The notes: a model not told the origin generated them from the letters alone. Positions 15,469 to 24,131 are shown, numbered from the stretch's first letter. The stretch is 32,024 bases of DNA from Cyanobacteria bacterium RYN_339 (GCA_028287685.1 JAQBPE010000407.1:1-32024); one strand, 5' to 3'. Numbers and translations: made by a program.

Positions 15469-15498
15469 CTGACCAAGGGGGCTTTGAGCGGGTATAAA
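15469..15498 (+). promoter_or_regulatory. Predicted leaderless promoter for the NHL lipoprotein pair
   Basis: CTGACC (15469-15474), an 18-nt spacer and TATAAA (15493-15498) form a good sigma-70 type promoter. The ATG follows after only 7 nt and no Shine-Dalgarno precedes it, so transcription probably begins at the start codon. Confidence 0.6.
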
Positions 15499-15505
15499 AG
15501 GCTGG

Positions 15506-17314
15506 ATGTCACGTCTAGCCCCCTTGCTCCTTGCCATAGCCACCCTCTCGGCGTGTACCGCGGTGGACACCACGTCGGTCAACGTGTCGAGCACCGGCAT
15601 CAAGGCCGCCGCCGACCTGTCGGGCGTGGCGCGCGTGCCGGCGAAGTTGCTGTCGCCAAACGGCGGCACGATCGTCTCGAACAACGGCGGCACGATCATT
15701 TCGGATGGCGGCTCCACGCTGGTGGCGTCGAACAGCAGCCGCTACTTGCTGGCGCTGGGTGCCGAAGACCCGCTGCCGGACGCGCTGGTCTACCTGACGG
15801 ACCCCAAGGACAACTTCTACCGCGCCTCCGGCAAGATGATCAGCACCATCACCGGCAGCCTGGGCGAGTACCGCTTCAACGGCGGCGTGCCCAAGAAGCA
15901 GCCCGTTATCGTCAACGCGATCCTGGCCGGCAACCGGCGGCTGGTGGGCTTCACCGTGCCGGAGGATGGCACGCCGCAGAAGGTGGATCTGTCCGTCTCC
16001 AGCACCTACGTCACGGAGTTCCTGCGCCAGCAATCGGCCGGCGACGGCCGGAGCATGGGTAGCTACGACCTCAAGCTGCTGGACGACCTCTCCGCCAAGA
16101 CCAAAACCCTGCTCGTGAGCGACAGGCTGTCCGTGCCGGACCTCGCCATCGGCAGCATCCCCGACATGGACCGCGGCTACGCCCTGACCGTGGGCCAGAC
16201 CCAGGATTTGGGCGACCTGTGGGCCAAGGTGCTGGGCCGCCGCGTGCTCGCGCTCTTGACCGTGGCCGGCACGGGCAACTCCGGCAGCTCCGGCGACGGT
16301 AGCGCCGCCACCGCGGCGGAGTTCTACCGGCCGCGCCAGGCCGTGAGCGACGCGGCCGGCAACATCTTCGTGGCGGACGAGGGCAACCACAAGGTGCGCC
16401 GCATCGACGCCAAGACCGGCAAGATCACGACGGTGGCCGGCAACGGCAAGGGCTCGTACGGCGGCGATAACGGCCCCGGCGCCCAGGCCGCGCTGTTCAA
16501 CCCGCGCTGCGTGGCGCTGGACGGCGCCGGCAACCTCTACATCGGCGACCAGACCAACGCGCGCATCCGCCGCGTCGACGCCAAGACCCAGGTGATCACC
16601 ACGGTGGTGGGCAACCCAGGGCCGGACGGCAACGGCGGCTTCCTGTTCGGCTATTCCGGGGACGGCGGGCCGTCGCAGCAGGCGCAGATCTACCAGCCGC
16701 GCTCGATCACCTTCGACAGCGCGGGCAACATGTTCTTCGCCGACTCCGAGAAGGACACCAACTTCCACACCGTCCGCCGCGTCGACGCCGTCACGGGCAT
16801 CATCACCACGGTGGTGGGCCAGGCCGGCCTGCCGGGCGCCTTCGACGGCGACGGCGGCCAGCCCGCGCGGGCACGCCTGAACTACCCCAACGAGATCTGC
16901 TTCGACGCCCAGGGCCGCTTGCTGATAGCCGACACCGGCAACAGCTGCATCCGGCGCGTGGACTTCAAGGCCAACACCATCACGACGCTCGCGGGGGTCG
17001 GCGGGCATGACGGGGAGGACCCGGATGGCTTGCAGGCCCTCAAGACGCGCCTGAGCAGCCCCTACGGCGTGGCGATCACGGCCGACGGGCGGCTGTACAT
17101 CAGCGAGCGGGGGACGGAGAAGATCGTGACGGTGGGCTCGGATGGCGTGGTCCACACCGTGGCCGGCGGCGGCACCGACGTGCGCGAGGGCGATGCGCGG
17201 CGCACCAAGCTGACGCAGCCGCACGACCTGTGGGTCGAGCCGAACGGGAACGTGCTGATCGCGGACACGCGCGGCTCGCGCATTCGCCGCCTGATCACCC
17301 GCTTCGGACTTTAA
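15506..17314 (+). CDS. NHL-repeat lipoprotein with 8-residue repeat module
   Basis: 602 residues. Signal peptide MSRLAPLLLAIATLSAC (Cys17). Residues 41-83 hold a lead-in strand (GVARVPAKLLS) and the 8-residue repeats PNGGTIVS, NNGGTIIS, DGGSTLVA, capped by RYLLA. A carboxypeptidase-regulatory-like beta domain follows (about 88-165) and a conserved SSTYVTEFL segment also seen in the next protein (TTTYIVDRY). From about 250 to the end lie six NHL repeats (for example NPRCVALDGAGNLYIGDQTNARIRRVD) forming a propeller. Surface-anchored, ligand unknown. The next gene begins 1 nt after the stop, so the two form an operon of diverged paralogues. Start fixed by the signal peptide. Confidence 0.9.
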   Translation: MSRLAPLLLAIATLSACTAVDTTSVNVSSTGIKAAADLSGVARVPAKLLSPNGGTIVSNNGGTIISDGGSTLVASNSSRYLLALGAEDPLPDALVYLTDPKDNFYRASGKMISTITGSLGEYRFNGGVPKKQPVIVNAILAGNRRLVGFTVPEDGTPQKVDLSVSSTYVTEFLRQQSAGDGRSMGSYDLKLLDDLSAKTKTLLVSDRLSVPDLAIGSIPDMDRGYALTVGQTQDLGDLWAKVLGRRVLALLTVAGTGNSGSSGDGSAATAAEFYRPRQAVSDAAGNIFVADEGNHKVRRIDAKTGKITTVAGNGKGSYGGDNGPGAQAALFNPRCVALDGAGNLYIGDQTNARIRRVDAKTQVITTVVGNPGPDGNGGFLFGYSGDGGPSQQAQIYQPRSITFDSAGNMFFADSEKDTNFHTVRRVDAVTGIITTVVGQAGLPGAFDGDGGQPARARLNYPNEICFDAQGRLLIADTGNSCIRRVDFKANTITTLAGVGGHDGEDPDGLQALKTRLSSPYGVAITADGRLYISERGTEKIVTVGSDGVVHTVAGGGTDVREGDARRTKLTQPHDLWVEPNGNVLIADTRGSRIRRLITRFGL

Positions 17315-17315
17315 C

Positions 17316-20003
17316 TTGCGCCGGCTGACGCGCGGGTCCATTGCGTTGGCAAGCGTCTGTCGCTGGATAGGCGCTTCTGTCAGGCCCTTCGCCAGGCACT
17401 TCGGCCTGGCTCACGGCGCTTTAACCTGGTTCGTCGCGCTGGCCCTGCTGTCCGGTTGCCCGGGCAAGTCTCCCGTCACGCCCACCAGCACCAAGGCGCC
17501 CTCGCCGGCAGCGTCCACGACCACCACCTCGGCCACCCCGACGCCCCCGTTGCTCGCCAGCCCCACGCCCGGGCCGATCGGCGCCAGCCCCACGGCGGCC
17601 CCGTCGATCGCGCCGCCCACCGTCGCCAGCCTCACGGGCATCGTGCGCGTGCCGGTCTACATCGTCTCGACCTCCGGCAGCGGGATCATCTCGAACAACG
17701 GCGCCGCGATCATCTCGGATGCCGGCAGCGGCATCGTCTCGACGTCGGGCAGCGGCATCGTCTCGACCTCCGGTAGCGGCTATCACGTGGCCGCCGCGCC
17801 CGAACAGCTGCCCCTGGTGGGCGCCAAGGCCGTGCTGTACACCGCGGCCGGCACCAAGGTGGCCGAGGCCACCACCGACGCCAAGGGCCAGTACGCCTTC
17901 ACCAACGCCCTCGACCCCCACAACATGATCCTCAAGGTGGAGCTGCCCAACGGCCTGGGCACCCTCTCCGCCATCGCCCCCAAGAGCGCCAAGTCCACCG
18001 ACATCGACCTCGTCAGCTCGCTCACCACCACCTACATCGTGGACCGCTACGTCGCGACCCAAACGGGCTTGGACGCCGTCACCATCCTGGACAAGCTCCC
18101 CGCCGACGTGGAGGCTACCACACGCGCCACGACCGCCACCGCGCTGACGGCCGGCCCGGACCGCCTGACGGCCGACAAGGTGGTGGCGGCCGTGACCTCG
18201 CTGCGCCAGCAGGACGCGGCGCTTGATCGGCAGTTGGAGGCGGTCAAGAAGCTGCTGGTGGCCGCCGGCCAGTCCGACCTGGGCGCGGGCCGACCCGGCA
18301 CGGAGGTGGCGCTCACCTTCGTGCGCGACCTGGCCATTGCCCCGGACGGCGCGCTCCTGATCGGCGACGTGCACCGCATCTGGCGCCTGGCGCCCGACGG
18401 CACGCTGCAGACCTTGGTCGGCGAAGGCAACTCCTACGGCCTTTTCGAGCCGCCCGTCGAAGGCCTGAAGGGCCCGCTGGCGGGCCTGCGCGCGCTCAAG
18501 CGCCTGGCCGTGGGCCCCAAGGGCGACGTGATCATGTACGAGCCGGGCGATGACAACGGCGGCGCCTACATGTTGCGCCTGGCGCCGGACGGCATCATGC
18601 ACACGATGGTCTCCACCACCTCCACCTACGAGCCCGTCGACATGGCCTTCGACCCCGCGGGCGACCCGCTGGTGCTGGACACCACGGGCAAGTTCTCGAG
18701 CCTGAAGCAGTCCAAGGAGTACAACCCCGTCGTGGGCACGATCTTCACGCCCAAGTATACGGTGGTGGGCCCCCTGGCCTCCAAGCAAGCGGGACGCGAT
18801 GCGGCGGGCAACCTGTACGTCTGCGACGGCCTGGCCATCTACAAGTTCGACCCGGCCGCCAACAAGACCACGCGCGTGTTCGATTCCAGCGGCGCGGTGA
18901 TGATGGACCACCTGGGCAACGGCTTCTACCGCGACGCGGCGGGCAAGCTGGTGGTGCACACGGCCGCCGGCAACGACCTGGGCCTGCCCACCGCGGGGCT
19001 GACGGGCACGGTAGGCGCCTACGCGCTGGCGCCGGACGGCGTGGCCTACGCCGTAACGGACGGCAAGCTGGTCTGGCGCCTGGGCGGCGGCAAGGCCGCG
19101 GTGGTGGCCGGTGGCGGCACGGCCACGGACGGTCAGCAGGCCGGCAGCCTCGCCATCACGGCCCTGGGCGGCGTGGCGCCCCTGCCCAACGGCGACCTGA
19201 TCGTGGGCAACGGCCACCAGGTGCAGCGCGTGGCCGCGGACGGCAAGGTCACGCTGTTGGCCGGCACGGCCGCGGGCGGCAGCTCGACGGGCGACGGCGG
19301 CGACCCGCTGGCGGCCAACTTCACCGGTCCCCGCATCGTGCGCGCGGACGGCGCGGGCAACTTGTACCTGGCCGACAACCTGTTCGACAGCCTGCCCACC
19401 GTGCCGATCCGCAAGCTGAGCGCGGACGGCAAGCAGCTGAGCACGCTGTTCACCCCGCAGTGGGTGGCGGACATGGTGGTGGCAACGGACGGCACGCTCT
19501 ACTGGGCCGACGAGGACGCCCAGTTCCACTACTTGGTGAAGCGGCGCAAGCCCGACGGCACGATCGAGACCGTGACCACGGACTTCTTCGGCCGCCCGAT
19601 GCTGGCCTGGATGCCCGGCGGCGAGCTCGCCATCTGGCCCCAGGCCAGCGGCAAGGGCCTGGCCTGGAAGGACGGCGTCACGCGCCCGCTCACCATGTAC
19701 GAGTACAGCGAGTCGGCGCCTTCCCCTCGCCGCTCGGGCGATCGCCCCGGCAACATGGCCGTGGATGCCACCGGCCGCTTCTACTTCGCCGACACCACGC
19801 TCAACGCCGTCTACCGCTGGGATCCGGCGGCGGACAAGTGGGAGAAGCTGGCGGGCGGCGGCGCACGCCTGCTGAACGGCACCAGCGTGGACACCAGCCT
19901 GGACCGCCCCGGCTACCTGGCCTTCGGTGCCAACGGCGACTTGTACATCGGCGACGTGGGCCACAAGCAGGTCAAGAAGCTCGCCAAGGCGGACTTGCAG
20001 TAA
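17316..20003 (+). CDS. NHL-like propeller lipoprotein; signal-peptide region disrupted by a repeat element
   Basis: 895 residues if started at the TTG 1 nt after the preceding stop. The apparent N-terminus is abnormal: about 35 residues rich in Arg and Ser precede the hydrophobic core WFVALALLSGC (lipobox Cys48). Bases 17329-17423 of that stretch are copy B of a dispersed repeat; deleting 96 bp gives MRRLTWFVALALLSGC, a perfect lipoprotein signal similar to MRRLPWLTLLSLAAC at 29255-30400. A Pro/Thr linker follows, then the 8-residue repeat module (about 116-160: STSGSGIIS, NNGAAIIS, DAGSGIVS, TSGSGIVS), a beta domain, the TTTYIVDRY segment, a helical region and a propeller of degenerate NHL-like blades (for example VRDLAIAPDGALLIGD). 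No ATG/GTG lies between the element and the signal core, so the true start is uncertain. Confidence 0.85.
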   Translation: MRRLTRGSIALASVCRWIGASVRPFARHFGLAHGALTWFVALALLSGCPGKSPVTPTSTKAPSPAASTTTTSATPTPPLLASPTPGPIGASPTAAPSIAPPTVASLTGIVRVPVYIVSTSGSGIISNNGAAIISDAGSGIVSTSGSGIVSTSGSGYHVAAAPEQLPLVGAKAVLYTAAGTKVAEATTDAKGQYAFTNALDPHNMILKVELPNGLGTLSAIAPKSAKSTDIDLVSSLTTTYIVDRYVATQTGLDAVTILDKLPADVEATTRATTATALTAGPDRLTADKVVAAVTSLRQQDAALDRQLEAVKKLLVAAGQSDLGAGRPGTEVALTFVRDLAIAPDGALLIGDVHRIWRLAPDGTLQTLVGEGNSYGLFEPPVEGLKGPLAGLRALKRLAVGPKGDVIMYEPGDDNGGAYMLRLAPDGIMHTMVSTTSTYEPVDMAFDPAGDPLVLDTTGKFSSLKQSKEYNPVVGTIFTPKYTVVGPLASKQAGRDAAGNLYVCDGLAIYKFDPAANKTTRVFDSSGAVMMDHLGNGFYRDAAGKLVVHTAAGNDLGLPTAGLTGTVGAYALAPDGVAYAVTDGKLVWRLGGGKAAVVAGGGTATDGQQAGSLAITALGGVAPLPNGDLIVGNGHQVQRVAADGKVTLLAGTAAGGSSTGDGGDPLAANFTGPRIVRADGAGNLYLADNLFDSLPTVPIRKLSADGKQLSTLFTPQWVADMVVATDGTLYWADEDAQFHYLVKRRKPDGTIETVTTDFFGRPMLAWMPGGELAIWPQASGKGLAWKDGVTRPLTMYEYSESAPSPRRSGDRPGNMAVDATGRFYFADTTLNAVYRWDPAADKWEKLAGGGARLLNGTSVDTSLDRPGYLAFGANGDLYIGDVGHKQVKKLAKADLQ
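17329..17423 (+). repeat. Dispersed structured repeat, copy B, inserted in frame in a gene
   Basis: 95 bp from CGCGCGGGTCC to CGGCGCTTTA. The first 62 bp match copy A (5644-5705, minus strand) without gaps at 51 of 62 positions; the block 17370-17390 is identical. The second part has a perfect hairpin, GCCAGGC (17391-17397), loop ACTTCG, GCCTGGC (17404-17410), where copy A has a different hairpin. It starts 14 nt after the upstream stop codon and sits inside the reading frame of the following lipoprotein, just before its hydrophobic signal core. Confidence 0.75.
17724..17771 (+). repeat. 24-bp tandem repeat within coding sequence
   Basis: Two units of 24 bp (17724-17747 and 17748-17771), 22 of 24 identical, followed by a partial third. 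They encode the 8-residue unit GSGIVSTS of the lipoprotein's repeat module and suggest recent unit duplication. Confidence 0.8.
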
Positions 20004-20006
20004 CGC

Positions 20007-21623
20007 TTAGACGGCGCGCAGGTACCTAAAGAAGGCGTCGGCGTCCAAGATCTTGCCCGTGGCTTCCTCGATCTTCACCGGCCAGCTCTTGCCGGCGCCC
20101 GGCAGGTAGAACTGGTTCATCAAGAACTCGCCCACGCGCGGGTTGTCGAGCAAGGTGCCGTCCCGCGCCAGCAGGTACTCGCGCGTCTGGCGCGCGATCA
20201 GCTCCGCGATCACGTAGTTGTGCCAGTTGATGGGCAGGCTCACCGTCATCTGGTCCGCGGCCCAGCGCATGCCGGCGCTGGCGGGCAGGTCGAAGCCGCC
20301 GCAGCTCTTCTGCAGTTGCAGGAAGAAGGCGTCCTGGTCCATGTCCTGGTTGACGTACAGGGCGTGCTCGAAGCGCACGTTCACCAGCAAGGTGCGCATC
20401 CAGGCCAGGGCGGCGTAGCGGGCATGCTTGCTGTAGGCGTCCAGGTCGTCGGCCGACATGTCGAAGTTGGCGCGCACCCAGAGCGGGTCGGACACGAACG
20501 ACTCGTAGAAGACCGCCATGCCCTCGTTGAAGGCCATGTCCTCGACGTTGAGGAGGATCGAGTTCATGCCCGCGTTGCGGAAGTGCATGGCGTGGCCGAA
20601 CTCGTGGAAGAAGGTGCGGTAGAAGCGCGGGCCGTCCGCCGGCGCGAACAGGATGGCGACGTCCTTGCCGGGCTCGATGCCGAAGCACAGCCCGCCCATC
20701 GAGAAGCTGTCGCAGCGCATGGCCGGGATTTGGGTGGCGGAGGCGGGGAAGCCCCAACCACGCAGCAGCTTCTCCATGCGGGTCTGGGCGCCCGTCTGGT
20801 CGAAGGTCTCCGGGGGCAGCGGCGAGACCACGTCCACGGCATAGGCCACGTCCCAGGGCTGCAGGCGCTCCACGCCCAGCATGCGGGCCAGATCCTCGCA
20901 CATCGCCGCGTAGGGGGCGGCGGTCTCGCGTTCGATCGTGTCGAGCACGCCCAACAGCCATTCCTCGTTGATGTTGCTGTGCTTCCAGCGCAGGTCCACG
21001 AAATCCCGGTAACCCAGGTTCCGCGCCAGGCGGTTGCGCTGCTCCACCAGGTGGATGATCGCCTCGCGGCTCTCCTCGCCCATGGGGAGGAAGGCCTCCC
21101 AGGCCTGTTGGCGGGCGCCGCGGTCGGCGTCGCGCTTGATCACCTGGTTGAGCTGGCCGGAGGAGAGCTGCTTGTCGCCCACGGTGCCGCGGAACTTGAT
21201 GAAGCGCTCTTCCAAGGGGGTCTGGTGCTCGGCGATCGCCGGGTCGCCGGCGATGCGGAACTGCAGGACTTGCTCGAGGAAGAGCTCGACGCGGCGATGG
21301 AGGAGTCCCGTAAGGTCGTCCAGGTTGGCGCGGCAGTGGCGCTCCACCATCTCGTCGTGGCAATACACCAAGTAGCACTCGCGGAAGCGATCCAGGTCGC
21401 CGGCGTCCTCGCCCTGGTACCGATCGAAGACCGCGCGGCACTCCGCGACTTGCAGCGCCCGGAAGTTCTCCTCGATCACGGCGAACCAGGCCGCAAAGCC
21501 TATTTCGCTGGGGAGCTCCTTGAACGGGTTGCGCAAACCCAACTTGACCGCCTCTTCCTGGGCGGCTTGAGTCAGGGTGTCGAGCGTGAGAGCCAAGGGA
21601 TCGAACCTCTGGACGGGCGTCAT
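20007..21623 (-). CDS. M3-type zinc metallopeptidase (oligoendopeptidase-like)
   Basis: 538 residues, cytoplasmic (no signal peptide). The gluzincin site is intact: HEFGH at 340-344 with catalytic Glu341, and the third zinc ligand Glu367 in FNEGMAVFYE, 23 residues after the second His. The long, mostly helical N-terminal part and the size fit M3 oligopeptidases (PepF/thimet-like), which cut short peptides inside a closed channel; M2-like dicarboxypeptidase ancestry cannot be excluded by eye. It starts 34 nt after the end of the kinase gene and may be the last gene of the fpg-receiver-kinase cluster. A GGGTATGGT box precedes the start. The stop lies 3 nt from the convergent lipoprotein stop. 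Confidence 0.88.
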   Translation of the reverse strand: MTPVQRFDPLALTLDTLTQAAQEEAVKLGLRNPFKELPSEIGFAAWFAVIEENFRALQVAECRAVFDRYQGEDAGDLDRFRECYLVYCHDEMVERHCRANLDDLTGLLHRRVELFLEQVLQFRIAGDPAIAEHQTPLEERFIKFRGTVGDKQLSSGQLNQVIKRDADRGARQQAWEAFLPMGEESREAIIHLVEQRNRLARNLGYRDFVDLRWKHSNINEEWLLGVLDTIERETAAPYAAMCEDLARMLGVERLQPWDVAYAVDVVSPLPPETFDQTGAQTRMEKLLRGWGFPASATQIPAMRCDSFSMGGLCFGIEPGKDVAILFAPADGPRFYRTFFHEFGHAMHFRNAGMNSILLNVEDMAFNEGMAVFYESFVSDPLWVRANFDMSADDLDAYSKHARYAALAWMRTLLVNVRFEHALYVNQDMDQDAFFLQLQKSCGGFDLPASAGMRWAADQMTVSLPINWHNYVIAELIARQTREYLLARDGTLLDNPRVGEFLMNQFYLPGAGKSWPVKIEEATGKILDADAFFRYLRAV

Positions 21624-21657
21624 CCTACCCAGCCACCATACCCGACTCCCACCGGGG

Positions 21658-22878
21658 TTAACCCGCCATGACGGGCAGGCTAAGGTGGAAGGCGGTGCCC
21701 GGTTGCGGTACCTTCGGCGCCAGGCCGTGATCCGCCGCGAGCGTGCTAGGCGAGGCCAGCCACAGGCGGCCGCCGTGGGCCTCCACCATTTGCTTGCAGA
21801 ACGTCAGGCCCAGGCCCGTGCCGCCCAGCTTCTTGCGCTGGCGGCCGCCCACCTGGAAGAACTTCTCGAACAGGTGCGGCTGGGCCTCCGCCGGCACGCC
21901 GATGCCGGTATCCGCCACCACCATGTGCACCTCGTCCCCCTCCACCCACAGCCGCACCAGCACGCCGCCGCGCTGGGTGTACTTCAGGGCGTTGCTCGTG
22001 AGGTTGGCGATCACGCGCATCAGCTTGGTCTCTTCGCCTGCCACCCGCGGCAGATCGTCCGGCGCTTCCAGCACCAGGGCCAGGCCCTTCATGCCGGCCA
22101 CCGGCTGCTGCAGCTCCAGCGCCGTGGCGGCCAGGGCCGCCAGATCCACCGGGTCGCGATCGATCACCACCTTGCCGGCCTCGCTCTTGGCGACGTCCAG
22201 CAGATCGCCGATCATCGCGTTGGCGAGGTGGGCGCTGTCGAGGGCGGTCTTGATCATCTGGCCGCGCAGGGCTTCGTTGGCGGCCAGCTCCGGTAGCGCC
22301 AGGGCGCTGAGCGAGGCGATCACGCCCGTGAGGGGCGATCGCAGATCGTGGCCCAGCATGTGCGCGAAGTCGGCCTGGAAGGTGGCCAGCTCCTCCAGCC
22401 GCCGGATCAGGAGGTTGCGTTCCAGGATCGGCGTGGCCCGGCGGGCCAGATCCTGCATCAGCTCCAGCTCGCTGGCGGGGAAGGCCGTGGTGAAGGGCAG
22501 GCAGACGAGGTGCCCCAGCGTCTGCCCGCCGCGCTGGAAGGTGAAGACGAAGGCGCCGTCGGAGCCGCCGCGACCCGCCTGGACGTCCTCCAGCAAGGCC
22601 TGGCCAACGGGGCTGGCGGCCGGGTGGAACCAGCGGCCCTCGCCGGCGGCGATGCCCAGCCAGCGCACGCGCACCACGCGCGTGATCAGCTCGAAGAGGC
22701 ACACGCAGAACCCGTCCAGGTCCGTGCCTTCTTCCGCGGCCTTCAGGATCTCGCCCGTCAGGCGCGCCCGGAAGAGCTCGCGGTCGAGCAGGTTGTTGGC
22801 CTTGGCCAGCACCTGCCGCCGGGCCACCTCGCGGTCCCGTTCCTTGCGCGCGGCCACCAGTTCGTCGTCGCCGCTCAT
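21658..22878 (-). CDS. GAF-like sensor histidine kinase
   Basis: 406 residues, soluble. An N-terminal coiled-coil (1-45) leads into a GAF-like domain (about 42-155, e.g. FVFTFQRGGQTLGHLVCLPF) and then HisKA with His177 in GHDLRSPL, and HATPase with Asn292/Asn296, G1 DTGIG (323-327) and a GGTGLGL loop. The H-box has HDLRSP rather than the HELRTP of the other two kinases in the window, so it belongs to another subgroup. The start overlaps the stop of the receiver gene by ATGA (22875-22878), so the two are translationally coupled and very likely functional partners. The signal sensed is unknown. Confidence 0.92.
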   Translation of the reverse strand: MSGDDELVAARKERDREVARRQVLAKANNLLDRELFRARLTGEILKAAEEGTDLDGFCVCLFELITRVVRVRWLGIAAGEGRWFHPAASPVGQALLEDVQAGRGGSDGAFVFTFQRGGQTLGHLVCLPFTTAFPASELELMQDLARRATPILERNLLIRRLEELATFQADFAHMLGHDLRSPLTGVIASLSALALPELAANEALRGQMIKTALDSAHLANAMIGDLLDVAKSEAGKVVIDRDPVDLAALAATALELQQPVAGMKGLALVLEAPDDLPRVAGEETKLMRVIANLTSNALKYTQRGGVLVRLWVEGDEVHMVVADTGIGVPAEAQPHLFEKFFQVGGRQRKKLGGTGLGLTFCKQMVEAHGGRLWLASPSTLAADHGLAPKVPQPGTAFHLSLPVMAG

Positions 22879-23252
22879 GGCTTGGGCGTCAGTTGCAGAC
22901 GCACCTGGTCCAGCACGTCCTGTAGGTCGAAGGGCTTGTGGATGTAGGCCACGGCGCCGCTGTCGAGGCCCCAGAAGCGGTCGCTCTGCTGCGTCTTGGC
23001 CGTCAGCATGATCACCGGGATGGCCGAGGTGGTGGGGTCGTCTTTCAACAGGCGCGCCACCTGGAAGCCGCTCATGTCCGGCATCATCACGTCCAACAGC
23101 ACCAGATCGGGGCGCTGGGCCGTGCCCACCTCCACCGCCTCGATGCCGTCGGCAGCGGTCAGCGTCTGGAAGCCGTGCGCCTGGAGGTAGGTCTCCAGGA
23201 TCATGCGGATGTCCGGTTCATCATCAACAATCAAGATGGTTGCTTGGGTCAT
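22875..23252 (-). CDS. Single-domain response regulator (receiver)
   Basis: 125 residues, just one CheY-like receiver: Asp10/Asp11, phospho-acceptor Asp54 (LLDVMMPDMSG), Thr84, Lys106 (HKPF). No output domain. It precedes and overlaps by 4 nt the GAF-kinase gene; it probably feeds that kinase or forms a phosphorelay with the receiver-kinases elsewhere. The start at 23252 is preceded by GGGGTATGGCGGCAGAATG, nearly identical to the start context of the receiver-kinase at 3880 and without a Shine-Dalgarno. The gene begins 19 nt after fpg. Confidence 0.92.
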   Translation of the reverse strand: MTQATILIVDDEPDIRMILETYLQAHGFQTLTAADGIEAVEVGTAQRPDLVLLDVMMPDMSGFQVARLLKDDPTTSAIPVIMLTAKTQQSDRFWGLDSGAVAYIHKPFDLQDVLDQVRLQLTPKP

Positions 23253-23271
23253 TCTGCCGCCATACCCCGCA

Positions 23272-24096
23272 TCACCTTGGCTGACACTTTGGACATACGT
23301 GTGTGCCGCGCTGCGCCACGACCATGCGCTCGATGAGGCCGCCGCACCGCTGGCAGGGCTCGCCTCCACGTTGGTAGACGGCGAAGCTGACCTGGTTGCC
23401 GCCCTGTTGGCCATAGCCGTTGCGGTAGTCGCGGAAGCTGCTGCCGCCCAGCGTGATCGACTTCGTCAGCACCTCCTGGATCGCGCCGTGGAGCGCCTTG
23501 GCCTCCTTGGCCTGCACGGCGGCGGCGGGGCGCTCCGGGTGGATCTTGGCGTGCCACAGCGCCTCGTCCACGTAGATGTTGCCCAACCCGGCGATCAAGG
23601 CCTGGTCTAACAGCAAGGGCTTGATCCGGGTGGATTTGCCGGCCAGGATCCGGGCGAAGACCGCGGGCGTGAAGCCGTCGCTCAGCGGCTCGACGCCGTG
23701 GTGGGCGTCCAGCGCCGCCAGGCCCGCGGCGTCCAGCAAGCGCACGCGCCCGAACTTCCGCACGTCGCGGAAGAAGATGCGGCGGCCGTCGTCCAGGGCC
23801 AATACCAGGTGGGTGTAAGGGTCGATCGGGTGGTCGGCGGGGTAGACCACCAGGCTGCCGCTCATGCGCAGGTGCACGGCCAGCGTCAGTCCGCCTTCCA
23901 GGGTCGCCAGCACCCACTTGGCGCGGCGCGCCACGGCGAGGATCTTGCGGCCGGCGATGCCCGCCCGGAAGCCCGCCTCGTCCGGCGTTTCGATCATGCG
24001 CGGCCAGTCGAGCCACTCCACGCCCGTGATCGTCCGGCCATTGGCCTGGGCGGCCAGGTCACGGGCGACGGTCTCGACTTCGGGCAGCTCGGGCAT
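23272..24096 (-). CDS. mutM: Formamidopyrimidine-DNA glycosylase (Fpg/MutM)
   Basis: 274 residues, normal length. N-terminal PELPEVETV carries catalytic Pro2 (Schiff base after Met removal) and Glu3; Lys60 in RRAKWVL, the MSGSL loop, GLGNIYVDEALW, and the C-terminal zinc finger Cys248/Cys251/Cys268/Cys271 are all present. It removes oxidised purines such as 8-oxoguanine and nicks the abasic site (base excision repair). First gene of the minus-strand run fpg-receiver-kinase-M3 peptidase. TTGTTA-17-TAAACT ends 6 nt before the ATG, suggesting a leaderless mRNA. High confidence. Confidence 0.97.
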   Translation of the reverse strand: MPELPEVETVARDLAAQANGRTITGVEWLDWPRMIETPDEAGFRAGIAGRKILAVARRAKWVLATLEGGLTLAVHLRMSGSLVVYPADHPIDPYTHLVLALDDGRRIFFRDVRKFGRVRLLDAAGLAALDAHHGVEPLSDGFTPAVFARILAGKSTRIKPLLLDQALIAGLGNIYVDEALWHAKIHPERPAAAVQAKEAKALHGAIQEVLTKSITLGGSSFRDYRNGYGQQGGNQVSFAVYQRGGEPCQRCGGLIERMVVAQRGTHVCPKCQPR

Positions 24097-24102
24097 GGGC
24101 CC

Positions 24103-24131
24103 AGTTTACTCTCCGAACGGTGCATTAACAA
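24103..24131 (-). promoter_or_regulatory. Predicted leaderless promoter for mutM
   Basis: On the minus strand TTGTTA (24131-24126), 17 nt, TAAACT (24108-24103), then 6 nt (GGGCCC) to the ATG. It overlaps the divergent promoter of the glycoside hydrolase gene, so the two could interfere or be co-controlled. Confidence 0.65.

Noticed and set aside
15515-17341. Very long open frame antisense to the NHL lipoprotein
   Set aside because: High GC content keeps antisense frames open. The translation is Gly/Arg/Val/Ala/His-rich with no domain, whereas the plus strand encodes a clear signal peptide and NHL repeats. The same applies to 17421-19964 and 9834-11606 on the minus strand.
17329-17423. Riboswitch or standard intrinsic terminator
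   Set aside because: No riboswitch consensus I know fits, and there is no T-run after the GCCAGGC/GCCTGGC hairpin. The element is also found downstream of unrelated genes and within a reading frame.
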